Shown: positions 17,175 to 25,115, counted from the stretch's first letter. The stretch is 44,620 nucleotides of DNA from Geopseudomonas sagittaria (GCF_900115715.1 NZ_FOXM01000023.1:1-44620), one strand, 5' to 3'. Numbers and translations are program-made. Notes: generated by a model from the sequence alone, not told the origin.

Positions 17175-17762
17175 CTAGCGGAAGGCGTCGACGAGGGACA
17201 TTTCTTTGTGGGCTTGCGTGCCGCCCATCACCAGGCCGTCCTCGGAAAGCGACTGGCCGATGCGATGACAGAACTTGACCAGCTCGGGGTGATTACCGAT
17301 GCCGGACTCGTTCAGCAGGGTGCGCAGCTCGGGGGAGCCGAACTTCTCGATGGCCTTCACGGCGGTCTCGACGGTCTGCGCATATCGCTCGCCGCCGATC
17401 TCCTTGTCGGCCTTCACAGCGGCTTCCCACTGCTGCGCCTGTTCCGCCAGCGCCGCCTGGTTGGCTTCGGCCTGCTTCTGCACCAGTCCTGCCTGCAGGT
17501 CGATCAGCTTCTGTGCGGCCTCCTGGGGGATGCCAAGCTCTTTGGCGATCCCCTTGAAGGAGCCCAGCACGTCGGCGTCGATCTCAAGGCCTTCCGGCAC
17601 GCTGAAGTCGGCGTATTCCACAGGCTGGCCGGCGTCCGCGGGCACCTCGGCGGCAGGGGCTTGCGCCTCTGCAGCAGGAGCGACCACGGCGTCGGACTGA
17701 ACGGGCTCGGCTGCGCTGGTGGTGGTTTCCGGGGCGGCAGCGGCTTGCGTCGAATCAGTCAT
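17175..17762 (-). CDS. Scaffolding protein
   Basis: 195 aa from ATG 17762 (GAGAA upstream); an in-frame ATG at 17777 would add five residues. It is acidic with a Pro/Ala-rich N-terminal half (PETTTSAAEPVQSDAVVAPA), then a helical middle (GIAKELGIPQEAAQKLIDLQ) and an amphipathic C-terminus (GTQAHKEMSLVDAF). This is the composition and position of phage scaffolds, directly before the capsid gene. No protease motif was noticed. It overlaps the Bbp19-like gene by 8 bp. Confidence 0.87.
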   Translation of the reverse strand: MTDSTQAAAAPETTTSAAEPVQSDAVVAPAAEAQAPAAEVPADAGQPVEYADFSVPEGLEIDADVLGSFKGIAKELGIPQEAAQKLIDLQAGLVQKQAEANQAALAEQAQQWEAAVKADKEIGGERYAQTVETAVKAIEKFGSPELRTLLNESGIGNHPELVKFCHRIGQSLSEDGLVMGGTQAHKEMSLVDAFR

Positions 17763-18072
17763 CGGTTTGGTTCTCATCTCGTTGGCGGGCGTTCTCGGCG
17801 GCCATCACGGCGAACAGCTCGGGACACAGCCGGTCGATCTCACCCAGCAGGAACAGGCCGGAGTCGCGCCGGCCCTCGTTGAAATTCATCACGCCGCCGT
17901 GGGTGTTGAACACGGCGCCGAACACGTTGGCCCTGGCCATCAGGCGCCACACGAAGCGCCTGCCCTGCGGCGCATTCATCAGCCACAGGAAGTCGCTGAT
18001 CTCCTGGCGCTGGGCGAGCTTGTCCTCGCGCTCCTTGCGCTCAAGGGCGCGCTCATCGCTTGCGTTGGTCAT
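17755..18072 (-). CDS. Bbp19-like protein
   Basis: 105 aa, matching the Bbp19 family of BPP-1-type phages: FLWLMNAPQGRRFVWRLM, NVFGAVFNTHGGVMNFNEGR and the final FAVMAAEN. It always lies between portal and scaffold in such phages, as here. Role is not established; assembly of the procapsid is likely from context. The N-terminal 25 residues are highly charged. Confidence 0.88.
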   Translation of the reverse strand: MTNASDERALERKEREDKLAQRQEISDFLWLMNAPQGRRFVWRLMARANVFGAVFNTHGGVMNFNEGRRDSGLFLLGEIDRLCPELFAVMAAENARQRDENQTDD

Positions 18073-19758
18073 TTACGGGCCTGTGATGGCGGTCAGGGCG
18101 TTGTCTCCCCCGGTGTCGGTCTCGGACAGCAGCTTGGCGCCCTGCATCATCTGCATGGACTGCTCCATGGCTTGCTGCTGCTGCATGGCCTCGGCGCGCT
18201 GCTGGCGAATCTGCGCGACCTGATCGTCGGAGCGGATCAACGTCGGCGGGATGCCGAGCATGGTTGCGTACTCGTCGACGGCCTGGTCGAAGTCGACCTT
18301 ATCCACGATGTCCGGATAGATGCCGGCCAGATTGCCGGCGAAACCGACGGCACGCTCGATGCCAGCCACGCCAAGCGCCTTTTGCGCCTGAGCCAGCACG
18401 CTGACGTACTCGACCTTGAGGTCCATGCCGGCCAGTTCCTCGGGAGGCGGCGGCAGCAGCGGAGCGCCCGGCAGCAGCCCGGCCCAGCGCGGCGACGACT
18501 GTTCGAGCATCAGACCGAACACGCGGTCGATCAGCGGATCCAGCAGCTCGTCGTTCATGCGCTCGAGTACCGGGCCGAGCATCAGCATTTTTTCCTCTTT
18601 GCGCGCGGCGATCTCGGTCGCGGTGCGCACGTCGTCCATGCTGCTGATCATCAGGAACAGGTCGACGAAGAACGCCGAGTTGATGCGGTCCTCGTGGGCG
18701 CGGATCTCCTCGCGCAGCGCGGAGTAGGCAGCCGGCTGGATCTGATACAGCGGCTCGAACTTCTGGCCGACGTTGGCCGAATCCACGTAGGTGATGTCGC
18801 CCGGCAGGATCGACGCACGCTGGCCACGCAGCGAGCCAGGCGCACCCATCGGCGGGTTGACCAACTTCTCGAGCATCTGCGCCTTGCGCTTCTCCATCAG
18901 CTGCAGCGCCTTGGTGTCGCCGATGGCGACCGAACCAGGCCCGTGGCCGTAGATGTTCTCGCCGTTGACGTCCCAGCGCGGCACCATCATCGGCGACGAC
19001 TGGAAGCCGGACTGGCGCAGGATCTTGTCGCTGTCGCCGCCACGCTCCCAGTACACCGAGCGGAACGGCATGTTCTGGTTGTCGGGGCGCTGGGCGTCGC
19101 GCTGGTCGTTCGGCTCGATGGCGTGGACCACGTCGACCCAGGCGTCCGGGTTGCTCGACAGCAGTGATACGGCGGTGCTGCTCATGGCCTTCTGGCCGAA
19201 CTGCTGGGCCATCTGCCGGGCCGTCATTCTAAATTCGCGGTACAGCGAGTCGACCTGCTGGCGTGAGCTGGTCGCCGCCATGTAGCTGCCTGCGGTGAAG
19301 TTGTAGCAGCGCAGGAACTCGTCCTGATCCGGCATGACGATCATTGCGCCGGTGCCGAAGGCGCCCATCTCTCCATAGAGCGTGGGCAGCACGTTGTACA
19401 GGTTGGACCGGGCGAACACGTCCTGCATGGCCAGTTCGGCCTGGTGCAGCCAGGTCTTGACCGGCCCGAACTCCATCAGGGCACTGTCCGGCGTGGTCAG
19501 CTTGAACCACGGCCGGCTCGGGCTGGTCATCCCGGAGAACATGCCGGAGGTCAGCACCTTCAGCGCCGACCGTGCGGTGCTGTTGATGATCATCTGGTCG
19601 CGGCGCTTGCCGTCGTTGACGTCGCTCAGGCTCCAGCGGCCCATGTCCGGCGCCATGTGGTCGGACAGGTCGCGCCATAGCGGCAGCCAGCCCTTGTCCC
19701 GTTCGTTGCGCAGGGCAGACAGCCTCCGGTCGAGGGTCTGCCGGAGGGAGTCAGCCAT
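18073..19758 (-). CDS. Portal (head-to-tail connecting) protein
   Basis: 561 aa, nearly the size of epsilon15 gp4 (556 aa). The opening RRLSALRNERDKGWLPLWRD and the block LTSGMFSGMTSPSRPWFKL are signatures of the head-to-tail connecting family of podovirus portals. A C-terminal Gln-rich tail (QQQQAMEQSMQMMQG) forms the crown/barrel helix region. It would sit at the unique capsid vertex as the DNA gate. It abuts the Bbp19-like gene without a gap. Confidence 0.94.
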   Translation of the reverse strand: MADSLRQTLDRRLSALRNERDKGWLPLWRDLSDHMAPDMGRWSLSDVNDGKRRDQMIINSTARSALKVLTSGMFSGMTSPSRPWFKLTTPDSALMEFGPVKTWLHQAELAMQDVFARSNLYNVLPTLYGEMGAFGTGAMIVMPDQDEFLRCYNFTAGSYMAATSSRQQVDSLYREFRMTARQMAQQFGQKAMSSTAVSLLSSNPDAWVDVVHAIEPNDQRDAQRPDNQNMPFRSVYWERGGDSDKILRQSGFQSSPMMVPRWDVNGENIYGHGPGSVAIGDTKALQLMEKRKAQMLEKLVNPPMGAPGSLRGQRASILPGDITYVDSANVGQKFEPLYQIQPAAYSALREEIRAHEDRINSAFFVDLFLMISSMDDVRTATEIAARKEEKMLMLGPVLERMNDELLDPLIDRVFGLMLEQSSPRWAGLLPGAPLLPPPPEELAGMDLKVEYVSVLAQAQKALGVAGIERAVGFAGNLAGIYPDIVDKVDFDQAVDEYATMLGIPPTLIRSDDQVAQIRQQRAEAMQQQQAMEQSMQMMQGAKLLSETDTGGDNALTAITGP

Positions 19759-19763
19759 GGTCG

Positions 19764-20027
19764 TCAGCTTCCGAGGAGGGTCTTTTGACCGGTCGCGGCC
19801 GGCGTGGTCAGGCCGGTGGCGCCGGTCAGGATGGTCGATTGCTGGCCAGCGGCAGCGGCACGGCGGCGGCGCTCGTCATCGCGGGCCTGCTGGACCGAGG
19901 CGTCGGCCGCGGTCGGTGCGTCGGGAGCCGGTGGCGGCGCCTTGGGGGCTTCGGGCGCGTTGAACATGTCGTCCAGGCCCAGCGCCTTGCCCAGCGGGCC
20001 GGCCTTGAAAATCTTTTTGCTGCACAT
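19764..20027 (-). CDS. Small Pro/Ala-rich protein between terminase and portal, 87 aa
   Basis: A short basic-to-neutral protein with a Cys near the start (MCSKKIFKAG), a Pro/Ala linker (APEAPKAPPPAPDAP), then a charged helix and a Thr/Gly tail. Such small genes are usual between large terminase and portal in this phage group, but I know no function. Possibly virion-associated or a portal accessory. Confidence 0.75.
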   Translation of the reverse strand: MCSKKIFKAGPLGKALGLDDMFNAPEAPKAPPPAPDAPTAADASVQQARDDERRRRAAAAGQQSTILTGATGLTTPAATGQKTLLGS

Positions 20028-20029
20028 GG

Positions 20030-21553
20030 TCAGCTCCTGAAGGGGTCGTATTCGCTCAGCAGTGCCGAGCCTTGATCATGCGTGTGGTTGGACTTCATCA
20101 CCGGGAAGGCGAAGGTCAGCGCCAGTGCGTCGGCGTCGTCCGGCGAGATGCCGAGGCGCTTCTTGATGTCGTCCTTCTTCTCCAGGGCGATCTGGTCGCG
20201 CTGGTTGTGCCCGTACTCGGGTGAGGTCAGTTCAGCCTCGAGCAGCGGGTCGTCATCGATGGCCAGACCGGCACGCAGGCTCTCGCGCAGGCGCCACCAC
20301 ATGTAGGTGCGCATGTTCGCGTAGTGGGCGTCAGGCGATGCGCTGGCGAAGTTGATGTCGATGATCGCGATTCCCGGCATCAGGCGGCGCAGCTGGTCAG
20401 CCACAGGGCCGCCAACGCCGGTGGAGTCGACGAACACAGCGTCAGGTCGATGCTCCTGCACCACGGTGCACACCTTGGCGATGAACAGCGTGGTGTCGCG
20501 CGTCTCGCTGCCGGGAATCTTGATCTTGGGGATTGATCTGGCGTCCAGGCCGCGACGGAAGCGGATCACGTTGTCGTCGTCGCCGCCGCGGGCAATGTCG
20601 ATGCCGCACACCAGCGCATCGGACAGGCCGTGGACGGCCTCGCGCCGGATGGCCTCGGCCACCCAGTCAGTCGGGATCAGCTGCAAGCTCGATGCCCTCG
20701 GGAACATGCCGCGGACGCGGACGCGGAAGAAGTCGGAGTCTTCGCCGTAGTCGGCGGCCCACTTGGCAATCTGCTGCTTGTTGGTGCCGTCCACTGTTCG
20801 GCTGTCGACCTGCCTGGCGTTCCAGCGGTGCTTGTAGCGGGTGAAGCACTCGCGGAAGCGGCCGACGTTGCGGGTCGGGTTGCCGAACGCTATCCAGATG
20901 ATCTCGGTGTCTTCGTCGGTCAGCGCGCCCTCAGCAACCTCCCACACCTTGTCGGCGATGTTCGACGCCTCGTCAAAGATCAGGACGATCCGCTTGCCCT
21001 TGTTGTGCAGACCGGCAAATGCCTCGGTGTTGTTCTCGCTCCACGGCACGGCGTCGGCGCGCCAGCTGCGCGAGTGCTCGGCGTCGTTGGCGGCGATGGC
21101 CGTGGCCGTCGTCGTGAACCAGTGGCTGACGATGGACAGACGGCGCCACTTGCTGACTTCCGGCCACGTCTTGGTGCGCAGCTGGTTCTCGGTGTTGGCC
21201 GTCACCACCACCTTGCAGTCGTCACATGTCGACATCGCCCAGTCGATGATCATGCTGATCGCCGCTGACTTGCCGATGCCGTGACCGGAGGCCACTGCAA
21301 TCATCAGCGGCTGGTGGCGGGTCTCAGGGTCGCTCAGGTGTCCACCGATGTCGTTCATCACGTCGCGCTGCCAGTCGCGCGGCCCATCGACGCCCTTCAG
21401 CTCGCCCTCGCCCCACGGATAGGCATACAGCGCGTATCCATAGGGGTCGTGCGTAAAGCTGCCGATGTCGTCGACCAGCTGCGCCTCGAGGTCGTCAGTC
21501 TCCGCGCTTGGCGCGCTCGCGGGCCTTGGCGATGCGGTCGGCGAGCGAGACAT
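20030..21553 (-). CDS. terL: Terminase large subunit
   Basis: 507 aa DNA-packaging motor. The ATPase part has a Walker A at about 88-96 (ASGHGIGKS) and Walker B (RIVLIFDEAS) near residue 195. The RNase H-like nuclease part shows acidic motifs VCGIDIARGGDD, DAVFVDSTGVGG and DADALALTFAFP. The ATG at 21553 has AGAGG upstream and lies inside the small-terminase gene (59-bp overlap); no other start is available in the frame before the conserved region. Confidence 0.96.
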   Translation of the reverse strand: MSRSPTASPRPASAPSAETDDLEAQLVDDIGSFTHDPYGYALYAYPWGEGELKGVDGPRDWQRDVMNDIGGHLSDPETRHQPLMIAVASGHGIGKSAAISMIIDWAMSTCDDCKVVVTANTENQLRTKTWPEVSKWRRLSIVSHWFTTTATAIAANDAEHSRSWRADAVPWSENNTEAFAGLHNKGKRIVLIFDEASNIADKVWEVAEGALTDEDTEIIWIAFGNPTRNVGRFRECFTRYKHRWNARQVDSRTVDGTNKQQIAKWAADYGEDSDFFRVRVRGMFPRASSLQLIPTDWVAEAIRREAVHGLSDALVCGIDIARGGDDDNVIRFRRGLDARSIPKIKIPGSETRDTTLFIAKVCTVVQEHRPDAVFVDSTGVGGPVADQLRRLMPGIAIIDINFASASPDAHYANMRTYMWWRLRESLRAGLAIDDDPLLEAELTSPEYGHNQRDQIALEKKDDIKKRLGISPDDADALALTFAFPVMKSNHTHDQGSALLSEYDPFRS

Positions 21554-22016
21554 TGACGTTGACCTCTAGCTGTTCGCGGAAGGCATTGACGCCAACGTGC
21601 TTGCCGATCAGCTCCAGGTTGCGAAGCTTGTCCGGCCACTTGATCTTGCGAATAATGGATGCGGTGTCGCCGCTCATCAGTTCCTGCACATCCAGGCCGC
21701 TGATGGTCAGTCGCCAAGGCTTCGGCCACTGCGCGACCGGCAGGAAGTTTCCAGCGCCGTCGAGGATGTCCACCACGTCGAGCTGGTCAATCTCGGCCAG
21801 GCGGTTGAGCACGTAGTCGGCGTCGACCTTCACGCGCTGCGACCTTTCGGCCTGGGCAGCGCGGATAGCTGCAGCGACACAGGTTTTCCCAAGCAACTCA
21901 GGGCCGATGCGGTCTGCCGTCTTGGCGCTGTAGCCAGCTCTGATACACGCCTGCGTGGCATTCAGGTCCTTCAGGTACTCATCGACGAAAGCGGCCTGTT
22001 TCGCGGTCAGCGCCAT
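21495..22016 (-). CDS. terS: Terminase small subunit
   Basis: 173 aa. The N-terminal HTH is clear: TAKQAAFVDEYLKDLNATQA followed by CIRAGYSAKTADRIG, the signature of the terminase_2 small-subunit family. It recognises the packaging site and loads the large subunit. The C-terminal part is helical and basic. It overlaps the large subunit by 59 bp and starts 4 bp downstream of the 57-aa gene stop. Confidence 0.93.
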   Translation of the reverse strand: MALTAKQAAFVDEYLKDLNATQACIRAGYSAKTADRIGPELLGKTCVAAAIRAAQAERSQRVKVDADYVLNRLAEIDQLDVVDILDGAGNFLPVAQWPKPWRLTISGLDVQELMSGDTASIIRKIKWPDKLRNLELIGKHVGVNAFREQLEVNVNVSLADRIAKARERAKRGD

Positions 22017-22020
22017 GGCA

Positions 22021-22194
22021 TCACGCGACAGGCTCAGCTACGACCGGCGCGATGCGCATCCAGTCGAACTGGCTGTAGATGGCCAGGGTGACGCCATCGG
22101 TACCGATGAAGCGCAGTCCGTTTGAGTCCTGGACGTAGGTAGACGCCTCCAGCTCGTGGACGACGCCAGTGGAGTGGATCTGGTACTTGGTCAT
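22021..22194 (-). CDS. Hypothetical small protein, 57 aa
   Basis: Begins MTKYQIHSTGVVHELEASTY, with a good AAGGAG site seven bases upstream. Predicted as a small beta protein with a final hydrophobic segment (RIAPVVAEPVA). It sits between holin and small terminase. Function unknown. Confidence 0.72.
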   Translation of the reverse strand: MTKYQIHSTGVVHELEASTYVQDSNGLRFIGTDGVTLAIYSQFDWMRIAPVVAEPVA

Positions 22195-22209
22195 GCGGTG
22201 CTCCTTGGG

Positions 22210-22536
22210 TTACTCCCCAGCCTTCTGCTCAATGCCCGCCTTCTTGGCCAGCCACTGCGTATACAGCGCACCAGCCACATCAGCGCCCAGCACGGCAATA
22301 CCAATGCCCAGGCCGCCGGCGAGGTAGATGCTTCCACCTGCAGCGAGGCTCAGCAGCAGCGCAGACATTCCGAAGAAGCCGGACGCACCGAAGCGCAGCG
22401 TGACGCGCTTGGCGATCTCCCAGCCGGTGAGGTCTGAGCCGGACGCCCTGAGCATCTCGCCGGACATGCCGGCCATGCTGATGACGATGAACAGCCAGAG
22501 CGGCATGTCGGACAAAGCTGCGTGCTCGCTCTGCAT
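22210..22536 (-). CDS. Putative holin (LydA-like)
   Basis: 108 aa with three hydrophobic segments (about 12-30, 52-68 and 70-92) and a charged C-terminal tail ending GIEQKAGE. The spacing and the SGEMLRASGS linker between the first two helices resemble the LydA-like holin superfamily. It would permeabilise the inner membrane to release the cytoplasmic endolysin. It lies at the head of the late operon, about 21 kb from the endolysin, an unusual split. AAGGA precedes the start. Confidence 0.8.
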   Translation of the reverse strand: MQSEHAALSDMPLWLFIVISMAGMSGEMLRASGSDLTGWEIAKRVTLRFGASGFFGMSALLLSLAAGGSIYLAGGLGIGIAVLGADVAGALYTQWLAKKAGIEQKAGE

Positions 22537-22616
22537 GTTGGCGTCCTTGCGGGTGTAGGTGCCGGCTGGTCCTGGTGAGAATCCCGGATGGGGATCAGGG
22601 GCCGGCGGAAAGTGGA

Positions 22617-22991
22617 TTACTTGGATTCGTGCAGGCGCTGCTTCAGCTCGTAGCCCATCAGCGGCCAGACCTTGGCGACAGCGTTCTGCCGGGCGATCTT
22701 GCGACCGATCTCGGCGTCGAAGTTCTCCGGGCTGGCACAGGCCGACTCACCGGTGACGGTGAAGCCGTTCTTCAGCACTAGGACGCAGAAGGTCAGCAGC
22801 GAAAGACTGGGTGGTGTATTGGCTCCGCTCGCCTCGTCGATCAGACCTGCATCCAGCTCAACCCCGACGACACCGTCTCGCGCAGTGAAGTAGTGCTCGC
22901 TGTCGATGTTGGCCTCAAGGTCTGCCGGCGTGATGCGGGGAGCTGTCAGGCCCTTGGCTTGTATCTCCTGCTCGATTGCTCGATCGGTCAT
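22617..22991 (-). CDS. Gp49-like phage protein (N4 gp49 / Sf6 gp66 family)
   Basis: 124 aa from ATG 22991, with CTGGAG upstream directly after a terminator. The pattern (DLEANIDSEHYFTARDGVVG, LSLLTFCVLVLKNGFTVTGE, ENFDAEIGRKIARQNAVAKV, MGYELKQRL) fits this widespread phage family, whose function is not established. It is the first gene after the late leader. The longer frame would translate through two terminators and is rejected. Confidence 0.88.
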   Translation of the reverse strand: MTDRAIEQEIQAKGLTAPRITPADLEANIDSEHYFTARDGVVGVELDAGLIDEASGANTPPSLSLLTFCVLVLKNGFTVTGESACASPENFDAEIGRKIARQNAVAKVWPLMGYELKQRLHESK

Positions 22992-23006
22992 GCGGGCTCC
23001 AGAAAC

Positions 23007-23031
23007 GAAAAAGCCCCGCATCTGCGAGGCT
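23007..23031 (-). terminator. Late-leader terminator 2
   Basis: On the minus strand AGCC-T-CGCA-GA-TGCG-G-GGCT forms a bulged hairpin followed by TTTTTCG. It ends just before the Gp49-like gene ribosome-binding site. Confidence 0.75.
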
Positions 23032-23084
23032 CTGAATTGGTGGGCGTGGGATGGCGAATCCCTGTGCAGCCAAATTGCGCCCAT

Positions 23085-23118
23085 GAAAAAGCCCGGCAAC
23101 CATTGCTGGCTCCGGGCT
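23085..23118 (-). terminator. Late-leader terminator 1
   Basis: On the minus strand AGCCCGG ... CCGGGCT, with a 15-base inner loop that contains a small CCA/TGG pairing, is followed by TTTTT. It lies 54 bp before a second terminator with no gene between them. This arrangement suggests a late operon kept silent until antitermination. Confidence 0.8.
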
Positions 23119-23215
23119 TCGTGTTCGATTGTCCATCCTCAACGCGCAAGATCGACAGGATGGAGATATATTCGCTCAGTTGATCAGTGGATTGCAATGG
23201 CTTTCTGCAAATAAT

Positions 23216-23761
23216 CTAGGCAGCTTCACTACAGATCAGCTCCTCGATATCAAGAATCTCCTGTGCAGCCTCAAGCGCCTCGCTCACTTCGCGCTCCAGA
23301 TCCCGGCGAATACCGCCTCTCCAGCGGCGCAGGGTCGACTCTGGCTTCCCGTCGTCATCCCAATTCGCCATCTCGTACCATCCGGCCGGAAGGACGCTGG
23401 TCGAGCGCTTCCCTTCCGCCCCGGGAAGCTTCGGATAGGCCCAGGTCACGACGGCGCACTCGATGAACCGCTTGCCGGCCGGCGACTGGACAGCCTTGGC
23501 CATGCGCAGCACGGCTTCGCGCTTGCGGTCGGCGTGGGTGCTGTACTTCGACACCAGGGCATCCCACTTGGCGGAAGTCAGCTGCGAGTGCAGGCGCCCG
23601 AACACCATGCAGTCGACGAGGAAAGCGCCCTCCTTGCCGCTGATCTCGCCCGGAATGCGCGCCTGTTGCACCTTGGCGTCGAAGTCGCACCCGCCAGCGC
23701 TGTTGATCGTTTCTGCCGCCAATGCCCGAACCACTGCCGAAATCACGCTCTGATAGATCAT
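23216..23761 (-). CDS. Conserved phage protein in the late-regulator position, 181 aa
   Basis: Starts at ATG 23761, overlapping the nuclease stop by 4 bp. The sequence pattern (HADRKREAVLRMAKAV, FIECAVVTWAYP, RSTSVLPAGWYEM) is one I associate with Pseudomonas phage proteins of unknown function. It lies where lambdoid phages encode Q: last gene of the early leftward operon, directly upstream of a leader with tandem terminators. Late antitermination is therefore plausible but rests on position alone. Helical C-terminus rich in Glu; no zinc motif. Confidence 0.78.
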   Translation of the reverse strand: MIYQSVISAVVRALAAETINSAGGCDFDAKVQQARIPGEISGKEGAFLVDCMVFGRLHSQLTSAKWDALVSKYSTHADRKREAVLRMAKAVQSPAGKRFIECAVVTWAYPKLPGAEGKRSTSVLPAGWYEMANWDDDGKPESTLRRWRGGIRRDLEREVSEALEAAQEILDIEELICSEAA

Positions 23762-24135
23762 GCCGCCCCCAAATATCCCTTGATTGCTTCCCTGGCCTCG
23801 TCCGCCCCCCGGCAGACGATGGCCATGTACCCTTGCTGGTTGAGCCAGTCGAGCCAATCGGCCTGCTCTGGCTCCACCCTGCCGCCCTTCACCCGCTTCA
23901 GCTCGATCAGCAGGCCGTGATAGCCGTTTGCCGGCACCAGCAGCTGCAGATCCGGGTAGCCCTTGCGGACGCCCTCAGCCTTGAGCTTTGCCGCCACCGC
24001 GGGGTGACGATCCCCTCCGTTCGGAATCGCCACCAGCCGGCCGCGCAGGGCCTTGTGCTGCAGGTCGAACCAGCGAACCAGGTTCACTTGCTCGGCGTGC
24101 TCGGTCGGTACTGCTCGCTTGATTGCCGTGGTCAC
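23758..24135 (-). CDS. VRR-NUC domain nuclease
   Basis: 125 aa with a GTG start that overlaps the previous stop (GTGA). The stand-alone VRR-NUC (PD-(D/E)XK) core is clear: EQVNLVRWFDLQ at about 15-26, RLVAIPNGGDRHP, then GYPDLQLLVPA and LLIELKRVKGG carrying the D...ExK catalytic set. Such nucleases act on branched or flapped DNA; in phages they are thought to process recombination or replication intermediates. Part of the nin-like block. Confidence 0.92.
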   Translation of the reverse strand: MTTAIKRAVPTEHAEQVNLVRWFDLQHKALRGRLVAIPNGGDRHPAVAAKLKAEGVRKGYPDLQLLVPANGYHGLLIELKRVKGGRVEPEQADWLDWLNQQGYMAIVCRGADEAREAIKGYLGAA

Positions 24136-24374
24136 TTCCTCATCATCCTGTTCAGCATCTGCCGCGCCGCCTGCTCAAGCTCTGGATTGGCCTTCAGCAG
24201 CCTTTCCGCCTCTACCCGCACCCTTGCCGCGCCCTCGTCGAGAAGATCGAGCTGGCGAGCTGCTGGGAGGCTTTGTGACGCTCCAGGCAGGCCGCCCTGT
24301 GGTCGCTGATCGCCTTTCGCTGCTCCAGGCTCAGCAAGGCCAAATTGACGGAGCCAGTCATCGCCAACCCTCAC
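24132..24374 (-). CDS. Small helical protein, 80 aa
   Basis: Read from a GTG at 24374 that overlaps the DUF3310 stop (GTGA). It begins VRVGDDWLRQFGLAEPGAAK (Met in vivo) and ends in a helical EQAARQMLNRMMRK. The other frame that spans this region starts far upstream inside a real gene and is a shadow. GTGA overlaps on both sides support coupled translation. Function unknown. Confidence 0.7.
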   Translation of the reverse strand: MRVGDDWLRQFGLAEPGAAKGDQRPQGGLPGASQSLPAARQLDLLDEGAARVRVEAERLLKANPELEQAARQMLNRMMRK

Positions 24375-24760
24375 GCGCCGTCTTCCAGCTCGCCCGGGGT
24401 GGCCGCGAAGTACAGGCCGCGCTCGCTCGGGAATGCCACGTCTGCGCCAACGGCCGGCTGGCGGCGCTGCTCGTTCGGCCTGGCAACGCTGCCGAGAACC
24501 GCCATCGCCAACCGATCGATATCGCCCTTGCGCATCTCCGCGTGATGCTCGCGCAGCTCGGCGCGGTACCACTCGGCTTTGCCTAGGCACTTGGCCGGCT
24601 CGCCCTTCTCACCAGCTCGCAGGCGGTACTTGAGGAAATTCCCCTTGCAGTAGCCGGCGAACTCCTCGGGCGTCAGGGCCGCGCGAATTACATCAATCGC
24701 CTGCATGCCATCCGGGAACAGGTCGTAGTGCTTCGGGTTGCTGATTTCGTCGTGGCTCAT
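24371..24760 (-). CDS. DUF3310 protein
   Basis: 129 aa. The DUF3310 core is unmistakable: NPKHYDLFPDGMQAIDVI, then FAGYCKGNFLKYRLRAGEKG. The family is widespread in phages, sometimes annotated as nucleotide-kinase-like, but the reaction is not established. The C-terminal 40 residues are variable and acidic. It overlaps its neighbours by 4 bp on each side. Confidence 0.9.
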   Translation of the reverse strand: MSHDEISNPKHYDLFPDGMQAIDVIRAALTPEEFAGYCKGNFLKYRLRAGEKGEPAKCLGKAEWYRAELREHHAEMRKGDIDRLAMAVLGSVARPNEQRRQPAVGADVAFPSERGLYFAATPGELEDGA

Positions 24761-24936
24761 TGGCTAACCCCCTCGGCCAGCTCGCGGCAGTGGCCGACGA
24801 ACTCCAGCTCCGGCGCGCTCAGGCCGGCGGCCTTCTCGTCCACGATGTCGCTCAGCAGGATCAGCGCCCCGCGCAGGGTGTGCTCGCTGGTGTGGCCTTG
24901 TTCGGCGATCTGTAGTGCTGCTGCTTGTGCGGTCAT
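24757..24936 (-). CDS. Hypothetical helical protein, 59 aa
   Basis: Begins MTAQAAALQIAEQGHTSEHT; the start is at 24936, overlapping the zinc-ribbon gene stop by 4 bp, with AAGGAG upstream. An acidic helical protein resembling small phage proteins of the TLRGALILLSDIV type. Function unknown. Confidence 0.75.
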   Translation of the reverse strand: MTAQAAALQIAEQGHTSEHTLRGALILLSDIVDEKAAGLSAPELEFVGHCRELAEGVSQ

Positions 24937-25115
24937 TGCGTGTGCTCCTTGCGGTCTTGGCGGTTGTTGGCGATCAGGGGCTTCTGGCCGGGTGCCAGGT
25001 GCCAGTCGAATTCGGTCTTGCACCCGCTGCACAGCCGGGTATTCATGCTGCGAAGGTCAACCATCGGCTCGCCGCAGTCGGGGCAGCGCTTGCCGAGGCC
25101 GTTGTCGTGGCTCAT
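24933..25115 (-). CDS. Zinc-ribbon protein, 60 aa
   Basis: Starts at ATG 25115 with a 4-bp overlap to the upstream stop. Two CxxC knuckles (CPDCGE at 11-16 and CSGC at 29-32) predict one zinc ribbon, followed by a short basic tail. Could bind nucleic acid or be a TraR/DksA-like remnant. No specific role recognised. Confidence 0.78.
   Translation of the reverse strand: MSHDNGLGKRCPDCGEPMVDLRSMNTRLCSGCKTEFDWHLAPGQKPLIANNRQDRKEHTQ

Noticed and set aside
17719-19167. 482-aa plus frame opposite the portal and Bbp19-like genes
   Set aside because: His/Gln/Arg/Leu-biased composition typical of antisense to GC-rich genes; the minus-strand portal is certain.
22992-23197. Minus frame of 69 aa through the late leader
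   Set aside because: It translates straight through two strong terminators, which are better explained as regulatory RNA.
24132-24590. 152-aa minus frame as a full gene
   Set aside because: The first half runs antiphase within the DUF3310 gene; only the 80 aa from the GTG at 24374 fit the overlapping gene chain.
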